From: Actinomadura sp. NBRC 104412
GTDB lineage: Bacteria > Actinomycetota > Actinomycetes > Streptosporangiales > Streptosporangiaceae
Reading direction: 5' to 3'
DNA length: 64,000 nucleotides
Assembly: GCF_030269515.1 (NCBI RefSeq)
Contig: NZ_BSTM01000004.1
Coordinates: 310,001-374,000, forward strand
The notes below the pieces were generated by a model. That model ran no database searches. It was given only the letters and a program-made list of their open reading frames with translations, and had not been told where the DNA came from. Positions 11,508 to 20,242 of the stretch are shown piece by piece. The position numbers and the translations under genes were made by a program. The first letter of the stretch is position 1. Each line of letters starts with the position of its first letter.

Positions 11508-12566
11508 GTGGAAACGAATCACAACTTCCTGCAGACGGGAGGCCAGCCGGTCTCCGACCGTATGCGGGAGTTGCTCGCCCGTGCGGCTCAGGACCACGTG
11601 TACTCGCAGCGGTCCAGCGGCGGCCAGGCGCTGGACGACATCCGCCAGCGCCTCGAAGGCGTGGAGTGGGCGCTGCGCGAGGTGCGCGAGGGGGGCTTGG
11701 GCGGGCTGACGGGGCAGCTCGACGGCGTCCGCGGCCAGGTGGAGGAGCTGTCGGGCAAGCCGCCCGGCTGGGCCGAGGGGCTGGCCGAGCACATCGAGGC
11801 GGTCGGCGAACGGGTCAAGCCGGTCGCCGAGCTGCCCGCTCTGTGGGCCGACGTCGGCGTGATGGCCGAGAACGTGGACGAGGCCCTGGCGCGCGTCCAG
11901 ACCGCGATCGACTCGGCGGAGCGGATCGCCGAGGCCACCCGGCAGGCGTCCCAGCGCATGGAGGAGATGGCCAAGCGGCTCGACCGGCTCCAGGGCGGCA
12001 TGGAGGCCGCCTCGGTGCGCTTCAACCGGCTCGACAAGTCGCTGGCCGAGCTGGGGCACCGCGCCGAACGGCTGGACCATTCGATCAACGCGGTGTCCAC
12101 CCGCGTCGACCACGCGCTGGGCGAGATGGCCGACCGGGTGGAGCAGGGACTGGAGGCGGTCACCGGCCGGGTGGAGGGCGTCGGCGGCAGGCTGGACGGT
12201 CTCGACGGCCGCCTGGAGGGCCTGTCTGGCAAGCTGGACGGGCGGCTGGCCGCCCTCGACGAGCTTCAGACAAAGGTGAACGAGCTGGTCAGGCGGCCCG
12301 CCTTCGACCACGGCGACCGGTTCGACGCGCTGGAGAAGCACCTGGCCGACGCCGTCGACCCGCTGCTCGAACAGCTACGGGCCCGGCCCGACCGGGACGA
12401 GGTCGAGGCGACCGTGGCGCGCCACGTGGACCGCCGGGCCGAGTCGGTGGAGGACCACATCACCCGCGCCCACGAGGACATGCTGAAGCGCCTGTGCACG
12501 CTGGAGGAGACGATGCTGGCGCTGGCCGAGGCACTGCTGCGGACCCGCCGCGAGGACAAGGATTGA
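11508..12566 (+). CDS. Long coiled-coil protein, function unknown
   Basis: A 352-residue, highly charged protein that is almost wholly alpha-helical. From about residue 40 to the end hydrophobic residues recur in heptads, with hendecad-like stretches such as RLDHSINAVSTRVDHALGEM and a run of near-repeats (RVEGVGGRLDGLDGRLEGL, SGKLDGRLAALDEL). No signal peptide, membrane span or enzyme motif is visible, so it is likely a cytosolic filament or scaffold. The GTG start has GAAGGAG seven bases before it. Codon use is typical for the genome. I cannot assign it to a characterised family. Confidence 0.7.
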   Translation: METNHNFLQTGGQPVSDRMRELLARAAQDHVYSQRSSGGQALDDIRQRLEGVEWALREVREGGLGGLTGQLDGVRGQVEELSGKPPGWAEGLAEHIEAVGERVKPVAELPALWADVGVMAENVDEALARVQTAIDSAERIAEATRQASQRMEEMAKRLDRLQGGMEAASVRFNRLDKSLAELGHRAERLDHSINAVSTRVDHALGEMADRVEQGLEAVTGRVEGVGGRLDGLDGRLEGLSGKLDGRLAALDELQTKVNELVRRPAFDHGDRFDALEKHLADAVDPLLEQLRARPDRDEVEATVARHVDRRAESVEDHITRAHEDMLKRLCTLEETMLALAEALLRTRREDKD

Positions 12567-12729
12567 GAACGTCAAAAGGAAGGCCCGAGACCGCCCCGCG
12601 CATCCTGTGGTTTGTCCGGCAATCGACGGAACCGTCCGAAGCATTGCCATCAAGGCACCTCGATGACGTGCATTTTGTTACGTTCCGTCTTCGCAAAATC
12701 ACTCCCGATTCGCGGCCCCATCCGTTTTC

Positions 12730-13680
12730 ATGGATCTCGTGACGCACCCATCGGCACCCTGCCTTCCGACCGGCTCGCAACCCAGCCGCGCCACGCTGCG
12801 CTGGGTGGAGGAGTGCCTGGGCCGGGGAGCGGAGGTGCGGCTGCTGCGGCCACTGGCGGGCGGCTCCGCGCACGCCAACCACGCGCTGCTGGTCGAGAGC
12901 CCGTCGGGCAGCCCGCACCGCCTGGTGCTGCGCCGCTGGGCCCGCACCGGCGCCCGTTCCCGCGGCGGCGACCCGCGCTTCGCCGACGCCGAGTTCTCCC
13001 CGGAACGCGAGATCGCCGCGCTGACACTACTGGCGGGCTGCGAGGTCCCCACCCCGGCACTGATCGCCGCCGACCCGGCCGGGGCCTACTGCGACGCGCC
13101 CACCCTCCTGATCACCCAGCTCGGCGGGCATCCACCCCGTCCAGCGCCCGCCGACCTGCCCGAATACCTCATCCAGCTCGCCGCGGCGCTGCTGTCGGTG
13201 CACGGCAGGGCAGGCGGGGCGAGCATGCCGCCCTACGTCCCGTACAACAGGCTCGACCAGCGCCGCCCACCCCGGCACGCGCTACGCCCCGCGCTGTGGG
13301 AACGCGCCTTCGAGATGGCGTCCAGACCCGCACCCGACGCGCCCTCGGTCTTCATCCACCGCGACTACAACCCGGACAACACCCTGTGGTCCTACGGCAG
13401 GCTCACCGGGATCGTCGACTGGTCGGACGCCTCATACGGCCCTCTGGCCATCGACATCGCCCACATGCGCCTGCACCTCGCCCTACGCTACGGCTCCCGC
13501 GCCGCCGACCAGTTCGTGTCCGCCTTCGACCAGGTCTCAGGCGGCTACGCACACGACCCGTACTGGGACCTGCGCTCCGTCCTAGACCTGCTCCCAGAGG
13601 ACGACACCCACCACATAGGCGAGGCCACCATCCCCCTAGTAGAGAACTACCTAGCCGCCGTCCTATCGCAATACACCTAA
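12730..13680 (+). CDS. Phosphotransferase family protein (APH-like)
   Basis: 316 residues with the aminoglycoside/choline kinase-like fold. The catalytic loop FIHRDYNPDNTLW supplies the base Asp and metal-binding Asn, and GIVDWSDASYGPLAIDIAHM is the DFG-like metal site followed by the usual family segment. The N-terminal ATP lobe has LLRPLAGGSAHANHALLVE. Such proteins phosphorylate small molecules; the substrate cannot be inferred and a resistance role is only one option. The start is uncertain (ATG at 12730 or GTG at 12739, no clear ribosome site). The last 100 bases use unusual codons for this genome (CTA, ATA, TCA), and the gene runs straight into the repeat block. Confidence 0.78.
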   Translation: MDLVTHPSAPCLPTGSQPSRATLRWVEECLGRGAEVRLLRPLAGGSAHANHALLVESPSGSPHRLVLRRWARTGARSRGGDPRFADAEFSPEREIAALTLLAGCEVPTPALIAADPAGAYCDAPTLLITQLGGHPPRPAPADLPEYLIQLAAALLSVHGRAGGASMPPYVPYNRLDQRRPPRHALRPALWERAFEMASRPAPDAPSVFIHRDYNPDNTLWSYGRLTGIVDWSDASYGPLAIDIAHMRLHLALRYGSRAADQFVSAFDQVSGGYAHDPYWDLRSVLDLLPEDDTHHIGEATIPLVENYLAAVLSQYT

Positions 13681-13686
13681 CCCGTG

Positions 13687-13845
13687 TTTATTGCAAGCAC
13701 GAGCTGCGCTCGTCGCTGGCGCTCCTCGCTTGTCGTGCTTGCGGCGATCGCTGCATCGCTCCGACTTTATTGCAAGCACGAGCTGCGCTCGTCGCTGGCG
13801 CTCCTCGCTTGTCGTGCTTGCGGCGATCGCTGCATCGCTCCGACT
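13687..13845 (+). repeat. Two tandem 79-base units
   Basis: The unit starts TTTATTGCAAGCACGAGC and ends GCATCGCTCCGACT; the second copy begins at 13766 and is identical. Inside each unit GCAAGCACGA and TCGTGCTTGC form inverted arms, so each could fold into a hairpin of about 55 bases. A diverged inverted copy ends at 14476. Confidence 0.85.
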
Positions 13846-14091
13846 CGCCTAGAGGCTCGCTGCGCGATCAGGGTCTCGCTGGCGCTCGCCCCTGCCTTCG
13901 GTCGCGATCGCAACGCTTGGGCGACCGTTCGGGGCTGGCGTTGGGGGCTGGGGGTGGGTGCGAGGTGGTTATTGCATCCGCGAGCTGCGCTCCTCGCCCT
14001 GGGGGGCTCGCTGCGCGGTCAGGGTCTCGCTGGCGCTCGTCCGTGGGTTTGGGCGCGATGGTGGTGCTTGGGGTCGTTCGGGGTTGGGGTC

Positions 14092-14423
14092 CACCCACCC
14101 CAGCCCGTCACCCCAGCCCCGAACGGCGGCCAGGCGTTGCGATCGCGACCGAAGGCAGTTCCGAGCCTGCGAGGAACTGATCGCGAAGCGAGCCCCAGGG
14201 CGAGTCGAAGCGATGCAGCGATCGCACGCGGTGCCGGAGAAGGAGGGCGCCCAGCGCCCGACGCCGCAGGCACCGCCAATAAACACAGCACCCACCCCAG
14301 CCCGTCACCCCAGCCCCGGACGGCGGCCAGGCGTTGCGATCGCGACCGAAGGCAGGGGCGAGCGAAGCGAGACCCTGATCGCGGAGCGAGCCCCTGGGCG
14401 AGTCGGAGCGATGCAGCGATCGC
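14092..14423 (-). repeat. Two direct long repeats (about 135 bases each)
   Basis: Blocks 14092-14225 and 14289-14423 share CACCCACCCCAGCCCGTCAC at the start, CCAGGCGTTGCGATCGCGAC in the middle and GCGATGCAGCGATCGC at the end, with one diverged internal stretch (14157-14180). Both are reverse-complement relatives of the segment at about 13850-13930. Confidence 0.8.
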
Positions 14424-14476
14424 CGCAAGCACGACAAGCGACGAGCCGCCAGGCGAGGAGCGCAGCTCGTGCTTGC

Positions 14477-15499
14477 CTAAAAAGCAAGCCCGCTGTCGGC
14501 CAGCAGGTCCAGTGGGGATGGGGGGCGGCCGGTGGAGATCAGTTCGGCGCCCATGGCGGCGACCATGGCGCCGTTGTCGGTGCACAGTTTGGGGCGGGGT
14601 GCTCGTAGCCGGATGCCTGCCGCGTCGCAGCGTTCCTGGGCGAGTGCGCGCAGGCGGGAGTTGGCGGCGACGCCGCCGCCGATGAGGAGGTCTTTCACCC
14701 CGTTGTCGCGGCAGACCTTGAGCGCTTTGTGGGTGAGGACGTCGACCACGGCTTCCTGGAAGGAGGCGGCGACGTCGGCCACGGGGATCGGTTCTCCGGC
14801 GCGTTCTTTGGCTTCGACCCATCGGGCCACCGCGGTCTTCAGGCCGGAGAAGGAGAAGTCGTAGGTGCCGTCGTCGTATTTGCCGCGGGGGAAGGGGATC
14901 GCGGCCGGGTCGCCTTCGCGGGCGCGCCGGTCGATGACGGGGCCGCCGGGGAAGCCGAGGTCGAGGATGCGGGCGACCTTGTCGAACGCCTCGCCGGCCG
15001 CGTCGTCCACGGTGGCGCCGAGCGGGAGCACCTCACCGGCGATGTCGGGGACGAGGAGCAGCGAGGAGTGTCCGCCCGAGACCAGCAGGGCCACGCACGG
15101 CTTGGGCAGGGCGCCGTGTTCGAGCTGGTCGACGGCCACATGGGCGGCGAGGTGGTTGACTCCGTACAGGGGCTTGCCGAGGGACAGCGCGTACGCCTTG
15201 GCGGCGGCCACGCCGACCATGAGCGCCCCGGGCAGCCCGGGGCCGGCGGTGACCGCGAACGCGTCGAGGTCGTCGAAGGCGACGCCCGCGTCGGCCAGGG
15301 CGCGTTCGACGGTCGGCCCCATGGCCTCCAGGTGGGCCCGTGACGCGACTTCCGGGACGACGCCGCCGAACCGGGCGTGTTCCTCCACGCTGGAGGCGAC
15401 GGCGTCGGCCAGCAGGGTGTGGCCGCGGACGATGCCCACGCCGGTCTCGTCGCAGGAGGTCTCGATGCCGAGCACGAGGGGCTCGGAGTCTCGGATCAC
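14477..15499 (-). CDS. tsaD: tRNA N6-adenosine threonylcarbamoyltransferase
   Basis: 340 residues, full length for TsaD/Kae1. Signature [15 protein letters not shown] at the N terminus, the metal-binding NHLAAHVA (HxxxH), [35 protein letters not shown] and the C-terminal [14 protein letters not shown]. With TsaB and TsaE it transfers the threonylcarbamoyl group to A37 of ANN-decoding tRNAs (t6A). The GTG start overlaps the rimI stop (GTGA). It is the last gene of tsaB-rimI-tsaD and ends exactly where the repeat block begins. Confidence 0.97.
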   Translation of the reverse strand: MIRDSEPLVLGIETSCDETGVGIVRGHTLLADAVASSVEEHARFGGVVPEVASRAHLEAMGPTVERALADAGVAFDDLDAFAVTAGPGLPGALMVGVAAAKAYALSLGKPLYGVNHLAAHVAVDQLEHGALPKPCVALLVSGGHSSLLLVPDIAGEVLPLGATVDDAAGEAFDKVARILDLGFPGGPVIDRRAREGDPAAIPFPRGKYDDGTYDFSFSGLKTAVARWVEAKERAGEPIPVADVAASFQEAVVDVLTHKALKVCRDNGVKDLLIGGGVAANSRLRALAQERCDAAGIRLRAPRPKLCTDNGAMVAAMGAELISTGRPPSPLDLLADSGLAF

Positions 15500-16011
15500 G
15501 GTGTCTGGTCCTCCCGCGCGGAGCCGGTGGGGTGGGGCGGGGCGGTGACGTCCAGCCGGCGGCGCATCACGATCGCGTCGACTCCGGACGGCTGGTAGTA
15601 GCCCTTGCGGAGGCCGATCCGCTTGAACCCGAAGTGCTCGTAGAGCCTCCGCGCCCGGTGGTTGTCGGCCCGTACCTCCAGGAACACCTCCGTGCCGCCG
15701 CGCCGCCGCGCCTCGTCCAGCAGTTCGGTGAGCAGGGCGGTGCCGACGCCGCCGCCCTGCCGCTGGGGCTTGACGGCGATCGTCTGCACATCGGCCTGGT
15801 CGCCCGCGGCGGCGAGCCCTGCGTAGCCGATGAGTTCGCCGCCGGGTGCCTCGGCCACCACGTAGTGACGGGTGCGGGGCTGGTCGGCGAGCTCGCCGAG
15901 CAGCATCTCCTCCGACCAGGCGTCGTCGGGGAACAGGGTCCGTTCCAGCCGCAGCACCGCGGGGACGTCGGCGGTCTCCATCCGGCGCAGTTTCAGGCCC
16001 GTGCCGCTCAC
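15496..16011 (-). CDS. rimI: Ribosomal protein S18-alanine N-acetyltransferase
   Basis: 171-residue GNAT acetyltransferase. Acetyl-CoA loop [19 protein letters not shown], the beta-4 stretch [10 protein letters not shown] and the C-terminal [20 protein letters not shown] plus [19 protein letters not shown] match RimI closely. It acetylates the N terminus of S18 in characterised organisms. The GTG at 16011 overlaps the tsaB stop and the gene's own stop overlaps the tsaD start, so tsaB, rimI and tsaD form one tightly coupled unit. Confidence 0.93.
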   Translation of the reverse strand: MSGTGLKLRRMETADVPAVLRLERTLFPDDAWSEEMLLGELADQPRTRHYVVAEAPGGELIGYAGLAAAGDQADVQTIAVKPQRQGGGVGTALLTELLDEARRRGGTEVFLEVRADNHRARRLYEHFGFKRIGLRKGYYQPSGVDAIVMRRRLDVTAPPHPTGSAREDQTP

Positions 16012-16694
16012 GCCGGGGTCACCTTCTTGCGTGGCCCCGGCTCTCTGGCATCGGGACGGCGCAGGTAGAGCGGGTCGGGTGGAAGCAGTTCCGGTCCGGG
16101 GGCGCCGGAGAGCCGGGACACGGCCAGCTCGGCCAGCGCCCCGGCCGTGGGCAGCAGCGGCTCCGGCGAGGTTCCCGAGGCGGCCAGGACGTCGGCGTAG
16201 ATCGCCGCCCCCTCGCCGATCACCGGCAGCGCGTCCGGCCGGTCGGCCAGTACGTCGGCGGGACGGCCCACGGCGGGCTCGGTGACCCGTTCCTTGGACG
16301 AGGCGTACCGGGCCCAGTAGACCTCCTTGCGCCGGGCGTCGGTGGCGACGGCGAAGGGGGTGGTGCGTCCCGAGGCCCAGGCGATGATGTCCAGCGTGCA
16401 CACGCCGTGCACCGGTACGCGCAGGGTCTCGCCCATGGCCCGCGCGGTGACCAGCCCCACCCGCAGCCCGGTGTACGGGCCCGGGCCCACGCCCACGGCG
16501 ATCGCGCTGAGGTCGGCGGGGGCGGCCCCGGCCTCCGCCATCACGTCGGCGATGGCGGGGGTGAGCAGTTCCGCGTGCCTGCGCCGGTCGACACCGTCCG
16601 CCGAGCCGCGGGGCCGCACGCCCTCGCCCGGCGACCACTCGTACAAGGCGACGGTGACCGCGGCCGTCGCGGTGTCGAAAGCCAAGACCAGCAC
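16008..16694 (-). CDS. tsaB: t6A biosynthesis scaffold TsaB
   Basis: 228 residues. The ASKHA-fold start [33 protein letters not shown] and [20 protein letters not shown], then [13 protein letters not shown], are typical of TsaB, the inactive TsaD paralogue that dimerises with it and is required for t6A formation. GTG start at 16694. First of the coupled tsaB-rimI-tsaD unit. The C terminus has the expected LYLRRPDA motif. Confidence 0.95.
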   Translation of the reverse strand: MLVLAFDTATAAVTVALYEWSPGEGVRPRGSADGVDRRRHAELLTPAIADVMAEAGAAPADLSAIAVGVGPGPYTGLRVGLVTARAMGETLRVPVHGVCTLDIIAWASGRTTPFAVATDARRKEVYWARYASSKERVTEPAVGRPADVLADRPDALPVIGEGAAIYADVLAASGTSPEPLLPTAGALAELAVSRLSGAPGPELLPPDPLYLRRPDAREPGPRKKVTPA

Positions 16695-16760
16695 GGATGG
16701 AAAGCGTACTGTAGGCGCCGCGTGACCGGATCGCGTCGCGGGACGCGCAGTGCTCCGGCC

Positions 16761-18035
16761 TCAGCGCGAGCCGAGGGCTCCCACGACGCTCTTGGCGGCC
16801 TCGGTGGCGCCGCCCACCGCGCTGTCGGCATTGAGGGGCTTGCCGCCGTTGCCGCCCGAATAGTGGATGGTGACCAGGACGTTGACCACGCGGATGTTGG
16901 CGATGGCCTCGCCGGAGCCCTGGGACTCGTCCACGCTGTAGACGACATAGCCCTCGTCGCCGACGCCCTGTATCGGCGCCTTCTCGGTCAGCTCCTGCCC
17001 GGCGAGCAGGGACTTGCCGGACTCGTCAGCCTTGCGCTCGTTGTCGAACACACCGCGCGCGACATCGGTGGGGGTCTGGTTCGGCCCCCCTTCGATGGCG
17101 CGCAGCTCGACGGTGAGCTGCCGCTTGTTGTCGCCGGTGTAGGCGCCCCAGACGCACTGGTTCCGCCGGTCGCTGCTCTGGTAGTTGTCGGCGCGGGTGC
17201 GGTCGGCCTTGGGCGCCAGCTTGTCGGCCACCTGCTTGTTCAGCAGCTCGCAGGCGTCGGGGACGATGGAGCGCTCGGCCTTGGAGGTCGGGGAGCTCCC
17301 GGCGGTGGCGGTTCCCACCTGCCCGGCGTCGTCGCCGCCCGAGCCGACCCCGCCGAGGAGGACGAAGGCGGCCAGCACGCTGGCGCCGACGGCCCCCACG
17401 ACACCCGCCAGGATGAACGGGAGCCTCTTACGCCCGGTCCTGCGTTCGCGCACGATGCGGTGGCTTCCCGTGCCCGTCCGGTACCCGCCGCTGCTGGGCG
17501 ACCTGCGGGGCGGAGGCTGGTTACGCCGGTAGTCGCCGCTGGTGGAGCCGTACTCGGCGCCGCGAAGCCCGTAGTCCCCGCTGCCGCCGCCCTGGGGACG
17601 GTACGTGTCGCCGCGCGAACCGTACGCGCCGCTGCCGCTCACGCCGTAGCCACCGCTCTCCCGGCTTCTGTACGCACCGCCGCCCGTGCTGTACTCGCCC
17701 GAGCCGTAGCCACCCGAGCTGTAGCCACCCGAGCCGCCGGATCCGGCCGGGTAGCCGCCGGAGCCGTATCCGCCCGTGGTGTAACCACCGGAGCCGTAGC
17801 CGCCGCCCGTGCGGGTGGGGTCCTGGTCACGGTCGGGCGCGCCGTAGTCGGCGGGGAGGTAGCCGCCTCTCACCGTGCGGTACTCGCCACTTCTCGGGTC
17901 GTACTCCTTCCCACTGGAGGGTCTGTATCCGTAGTCGCCGCTTTCCGTAGGGTAACCGCCGCTCTGCCGGTTCCGGTCGGCCTCCCAGCCGGGGCCGTCT
18001 GTCCGCTGACCTCCGCCGCGATGGTTACCGCTCAC
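16761..18035 (-). CDS. Gly/Tyr-rich single-pass membrane protein
   Basis: 424 residues. The first 190 are low complexity, dominated by Gly, Tyr and Ser with many GGYGSGGY-type units, followed by a basic patch and one membrane span (about residues 205-229, FILAGVVGAVGASVLAAFVL). The outside domain (about 250-424) begins with IVPDACELLNKQVADKL and has QCVWG, a Cys pair pattern seen in DUF3558-like envelope proteins. So the Tyr-rich arm should be in the cytosol and the folded domain outside. I chose the GTG at 18035 because GGAGGG lies five bases ahead; a longer frame starts at 18101. It sits inside the t6A gene cluster. Function unknown. Confidence 0.75.
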   Translation of the reverse strand: MSGNHRGGGQRTDGPGWEADRNRQSGGYPTESGDYGYRPSSGKEYDPRSGEYRTVRGGYLPADYGAPDRDQDPTRTGGGYGSGGYTTGGYGSGGYPAGSGGSGGYSSGGYGSGEYSTGGGAYRSRESGGYGVSGSGAYGSRGDTYRPQGGGSGDYGLRGAEYGSTSGDYRRNQPPPRRSPSSGGYRTGTGSHRIVRERRTGRKRLPFILAGVVGAVGASVLAAFVLLGGVGSGGDDAGQVGTATAGSSPTSKAERSIVPDACELLNKQVADKLAPKADRTRADNYQSSDRRNQCVWGAYTGDNKRQLTVELRAIEGGPNQTPTDVARGVFDNERKADESGKSLLAGQELTEKAPIQGVGDEGYVVYSVDESQGSGEAIANIRVVNVLVTIHYSGGNGGKPLNADSAVGGATEAAKSVVGALGSR

Positions 18036-18176
18036 CGGAACCCTCCGAGGGAAAGCTGATATGCCTTGAAGGTGAGGTTCGTTCGGCAAAGAGTATGTCA
18101 TCCCGCCGTAATGTGAGATCCCCCAGGCTTAGGGTAAAAACACGAAAGATTCTCGTGTCGGGTGAGTCGCGGGGTG

Positions 18177-18707
18177 TCAAGCGAGCTCGGCGGGCAGTCC
18201 GGACCAGCGTTCGCCGACCCCGATGATCTTTAGTTCGCGGGTCTCCGAAGCGTCGTCGCCGCGCTCAATGATCACTTCCAGCCGGCCGTCGGCGAGCCCT
18301 TCCGCCAGCCCCCGGCCCCATTCCACGACCGTCACCGAATCCTCGGCGATGGCGTCGAGATCGAGGTCGTCGAGTTCGGCGAAACCGCCCAGCCGGTAGG
18401 CGTCCGCGTGGACCAGCGCGGGCCCGTCCGCCAGCGGAGGGTGCACCCGCGCGATGACGAAGGTGGGCGAGGTGATCGGCCCGCGCACCTTCAGCCCCTC
18501 GGCGATACCCTGCGTAAGTGTGGTCTTACCGGCCCCCAGGTCGCCGGTGAGCACCAGGAGGTCCCCGGCGCGCAGCAGGGCCCCGAGACGGGCGCCGAGC
18601 GACCGCATGCCGGCCGCCGTGGGCACTTCGAGGTGGATCTCCACGCTCTTGTGCGGGGTCTCGTCCGCGGCCTTGTGCTCGCTCCGCTCCTGCCTCATCT
18701 CGCTCAT
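18177..18707 (-). CDS. tsaE: t6A biosynthesis ATPase TsaE
   Basis: About 176 residues. P-loop LTGDLGAGKTTLTQGIAEGL, then GPITSPTFVIARVH, VHADAYRL and VTVVEWGRGLAEGL are the TsaE hallmarks. It hydrolyses ATP to reset the TsaB-TsaD complex during t6A synthesis. The chosen ATG (18707) is one of two close Met codons (the other at 18698) and neither has a strong ribosome site; a longer frame to 18803 is unlikely. Separated from tsaB by the Gly/Tyr-rich protein gene. Confidence 0.93.
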   Translation of the reverse strand: MSEMRQERSEHKAADETPHKSVEIHLEVPTAAGMRSLGARLGALLRAGDLLVLTGDLGAGKTTLTQGIAEGLKVRGPITSPTFVIARVHPPLADGPALVHADAYRLGGFAELDDLDLDAIAEDSVTVVEWGRGLAEGLADGRLEVIIERGDDASETRELKIIGVGERWSGLPAELA

Positions 18708-19021
18708 TTCCCGGCCGCCCGTCCATGGCCGCCGTTCCGCCGGAACGCGGCACGCATGCCGAGCGCGGCATCCCCCGCACCATGCGAGTTCCCGGTGCCG
18801 CACGGCCGCATCAGGACGAGCATTTTCTTCCCTTTCCTCCGGCTTCCTCGGACTTCCTTGGGCTTATGGAACTTTGTTGCGGTTCAACGGCGTCACCCGG
18901 AAACGCCTTTCGTATCCGGAACCGCCCCTGCCGCTCCCTCACCGCGGCGGCATAGGCGAAATCGCCGATCGACCGCGCGCTTCCAGTACATGCGATCAGG
19001 GGCCCGAGCGCGAATCGAGGG
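18708..19021. other. Gene-free region of 314 bases
   Basis: Between the hydrolase stop and the tsaE start. A moderately A+T-rich central part (about 18820-18900) suggests a promoter for tsaE, but no clear boxes or coding frame can be named. Confidence 0.35.
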
Positions 19022-20242
19022 TCAGGCGGAGCGTTCCTCACGTCCCGCGCGGATCCGGTCGACCAGCCGCCGCAGGCCGCCGGTCACCACGCCCGGGTAC
19101 TCCAGCGGGAGCACGTGACCGGCGTCGCCGACCTCGACGTACTCGGCGTCCGGCAGAGCCTCGGCGATGTTCCGGCCGTGCTCGGGCGGGGTCAGCCGGT
19201 CCTCGCCGCCGGACACCACCAGCACGGGCACCCGGCCCAGCGTCTCCAGCGCGTCCAGCTTGTCGTGGGCGATCAGCGCCGGATAGAACTCGGCGATCAC
19301 GTCGATCGGGGTGGCCCTGATCATCTGCTCCAGGAAGTCCACCACGGTCGGGCTCACCCGCCGGTCGGCGAAGGCCATCCGGCGGGTGACGATGAAGGCC
19401 AGGTCGGCGCCCAGCGCGCGGGCGCGGTCCACCAGGTCGGCACGGCGGCCCAGGCCGCGCAGCGTGCCCGGCGCCAGCGGCCGCAGCACCTTGGCCAGCA
19501 CCATCGGCAGGCCCAGCGTCATCTCGGTCAGGTTGCCGCACGAGGTGTTGACCAGCGCGACGCCCACGACGCGGGGGCCGTCGCGCCCCGCCTCGAACAC
19601 CTCGGGATGCCGGTCGGCCAGCGCCATGATCGACATGCCGCCCATCGAGTGGCCCACCAGCACGACCTCGCCGCCGGGACGGACGGTGGCGCGCAGCACC
19701 GCGTACAGGTCCTCGCCGGTCTGCTCGATCGTGGCGTGGGTGGGCTTGCTGCGCCCGGAACGGCCGTGGCTGCGCTGGTCCCAGAACACCAGCCTGGGCC
19801 GCCCGCGACCGGCCTGCCTCCTGCCGCGCGCGCCGTCCCCGCCGCCCGGCACCGTGCTGTCGAGCGAGTACCGCAGGTCGCGGCGCTGGAAGTGCCAGGT
19901 GTCCTGGTTGAGCGCGTAGCCGTGGCTGAACACGATCGTCAGCCGATCCCCCGGAGGCGGACCCCCGGACCCACCGGACCCGCCGGGCTTCGTCCCGAGA
20001 GCGGTGAGAGGCGCGTCGTCGGGCTCGTCGATCTCCACGTGCAGCGGGACCCCGTCGTCGGCCAGCACGGTGAGCGCGTTTCCGCGCAGTTGGCCGAACG
20101 GCTCGTCGGCGTCCGGGTCGGGACGCAGCCTGACCCGGCCCACCGCCAGCCGGCGGAGCCCCACGGCGGCGCCGATCCCGGCCGCGCCGACGCCCGCGAC
20201 CGCCCCGGCGATGCCGATCCTGCGCCCGCGCTTGCTAACCAT
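19022..20242 (-). CDS. Alpha/beta-fold hydrolase, membrane anchored
   Basis: 406 residues. A basic N terminus (MVSKRGRRIG) precedes a hydrophobic Gly/Ala span (about 9-30) that looks like an uncleaved anchor. The hydrolase core has the oxyanion region IVFSHGYALNQDTWHFQRRD, nucleophile elbow VLVGHSMGGMSIMAL (Ser), acid VSGGEDRLTPPEHG (Asp) and catalytic His in GDAGHVLPLEYP. A Gly-rich insert lies near residues 125-145. Substrate unknown; an esterase or lipase is likely. The ATG at 20242 overlaps the alr stop by eight bases, so it is probably co-expressed with alr, as is the relative in other actinomycetes. Confidence 0.85.
   Translation of the reverse strand: MVSKRGRRIGIAGAVAGVGAAGIGAAVGLRRLAVGRVRLRPDPDADEPFGQLRGNALTVLADDGVPLHVEIDEPDDAPLTALGTKPGGSGGSGGPPPGDRLTIVFSHGYALNQDTWHFQRRDLRYSLDSTVPGGGDGARGRRQAGRGRPRLVFWDQRSHGRSGRSKPTHATIEQTGEDLYAVLRATVRPGGEVVLVGHSMGGMSIMALADRHPEVFEAGRDGPRVVGVALVNTSCGNLTEMTLGLPMVLAKVLRPLAPGTLRGLGRRADLVDRARALGADLAFIVTRRMAFADRRVSPTVVDFLEQMIRATPIDVIAEFYPALIAHDKLDALETLGRVPVLVVSGGEDRLTPPEHGRNIAEALPDAEYVEVGDAGHVLPLEYPGVVTGGLRRLVDRIRAGREERSA

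Larger units (their letters stand above)
13681..14476. repeat. Repeat-filled gap between convergent genes
   Basis: The whole 796 bases from the kinase stop to the tsaD stop consist of repeated modules: two tandem 79-base units, a forward block from about 13850, and two long blocks at 14092 and 14289 that are largely its inverted complement, ending with an inverted copy of the first unit. The palindrome GCGATCGC occurs seven times (13744, 13823, 13904, 14139, 14218, 14336, 14416). GTGTTTATTG at 13684 is matched by its complement at 14277. Reading frames across it exist on both strands but encode only the repeats. Confidence 0.85.

Noticed and set aside
12567..12729. Small gene between the coiled-coil and kinase genes
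   Set aside because: The stretch is A+T-richer with no start-stop pair of coding character.
13687..13845. Tandem units as a CRISPR array
   Set aside because: Units of 79 bases abut without spacers, there are only two, and no cas gene is near.
13681..14476. Insertion sequence
   Set aside because: No transposase frame and no target-site duplication could be seen; the inverted parts are internal, not terminal.
13684..14685. Plus-strand frames of 200-330 residues across the repeat block
   Set aside because: The encoded peptide merely repeats when the DNA repeats, composition is poor, and the frame runs antisense into tsaD.
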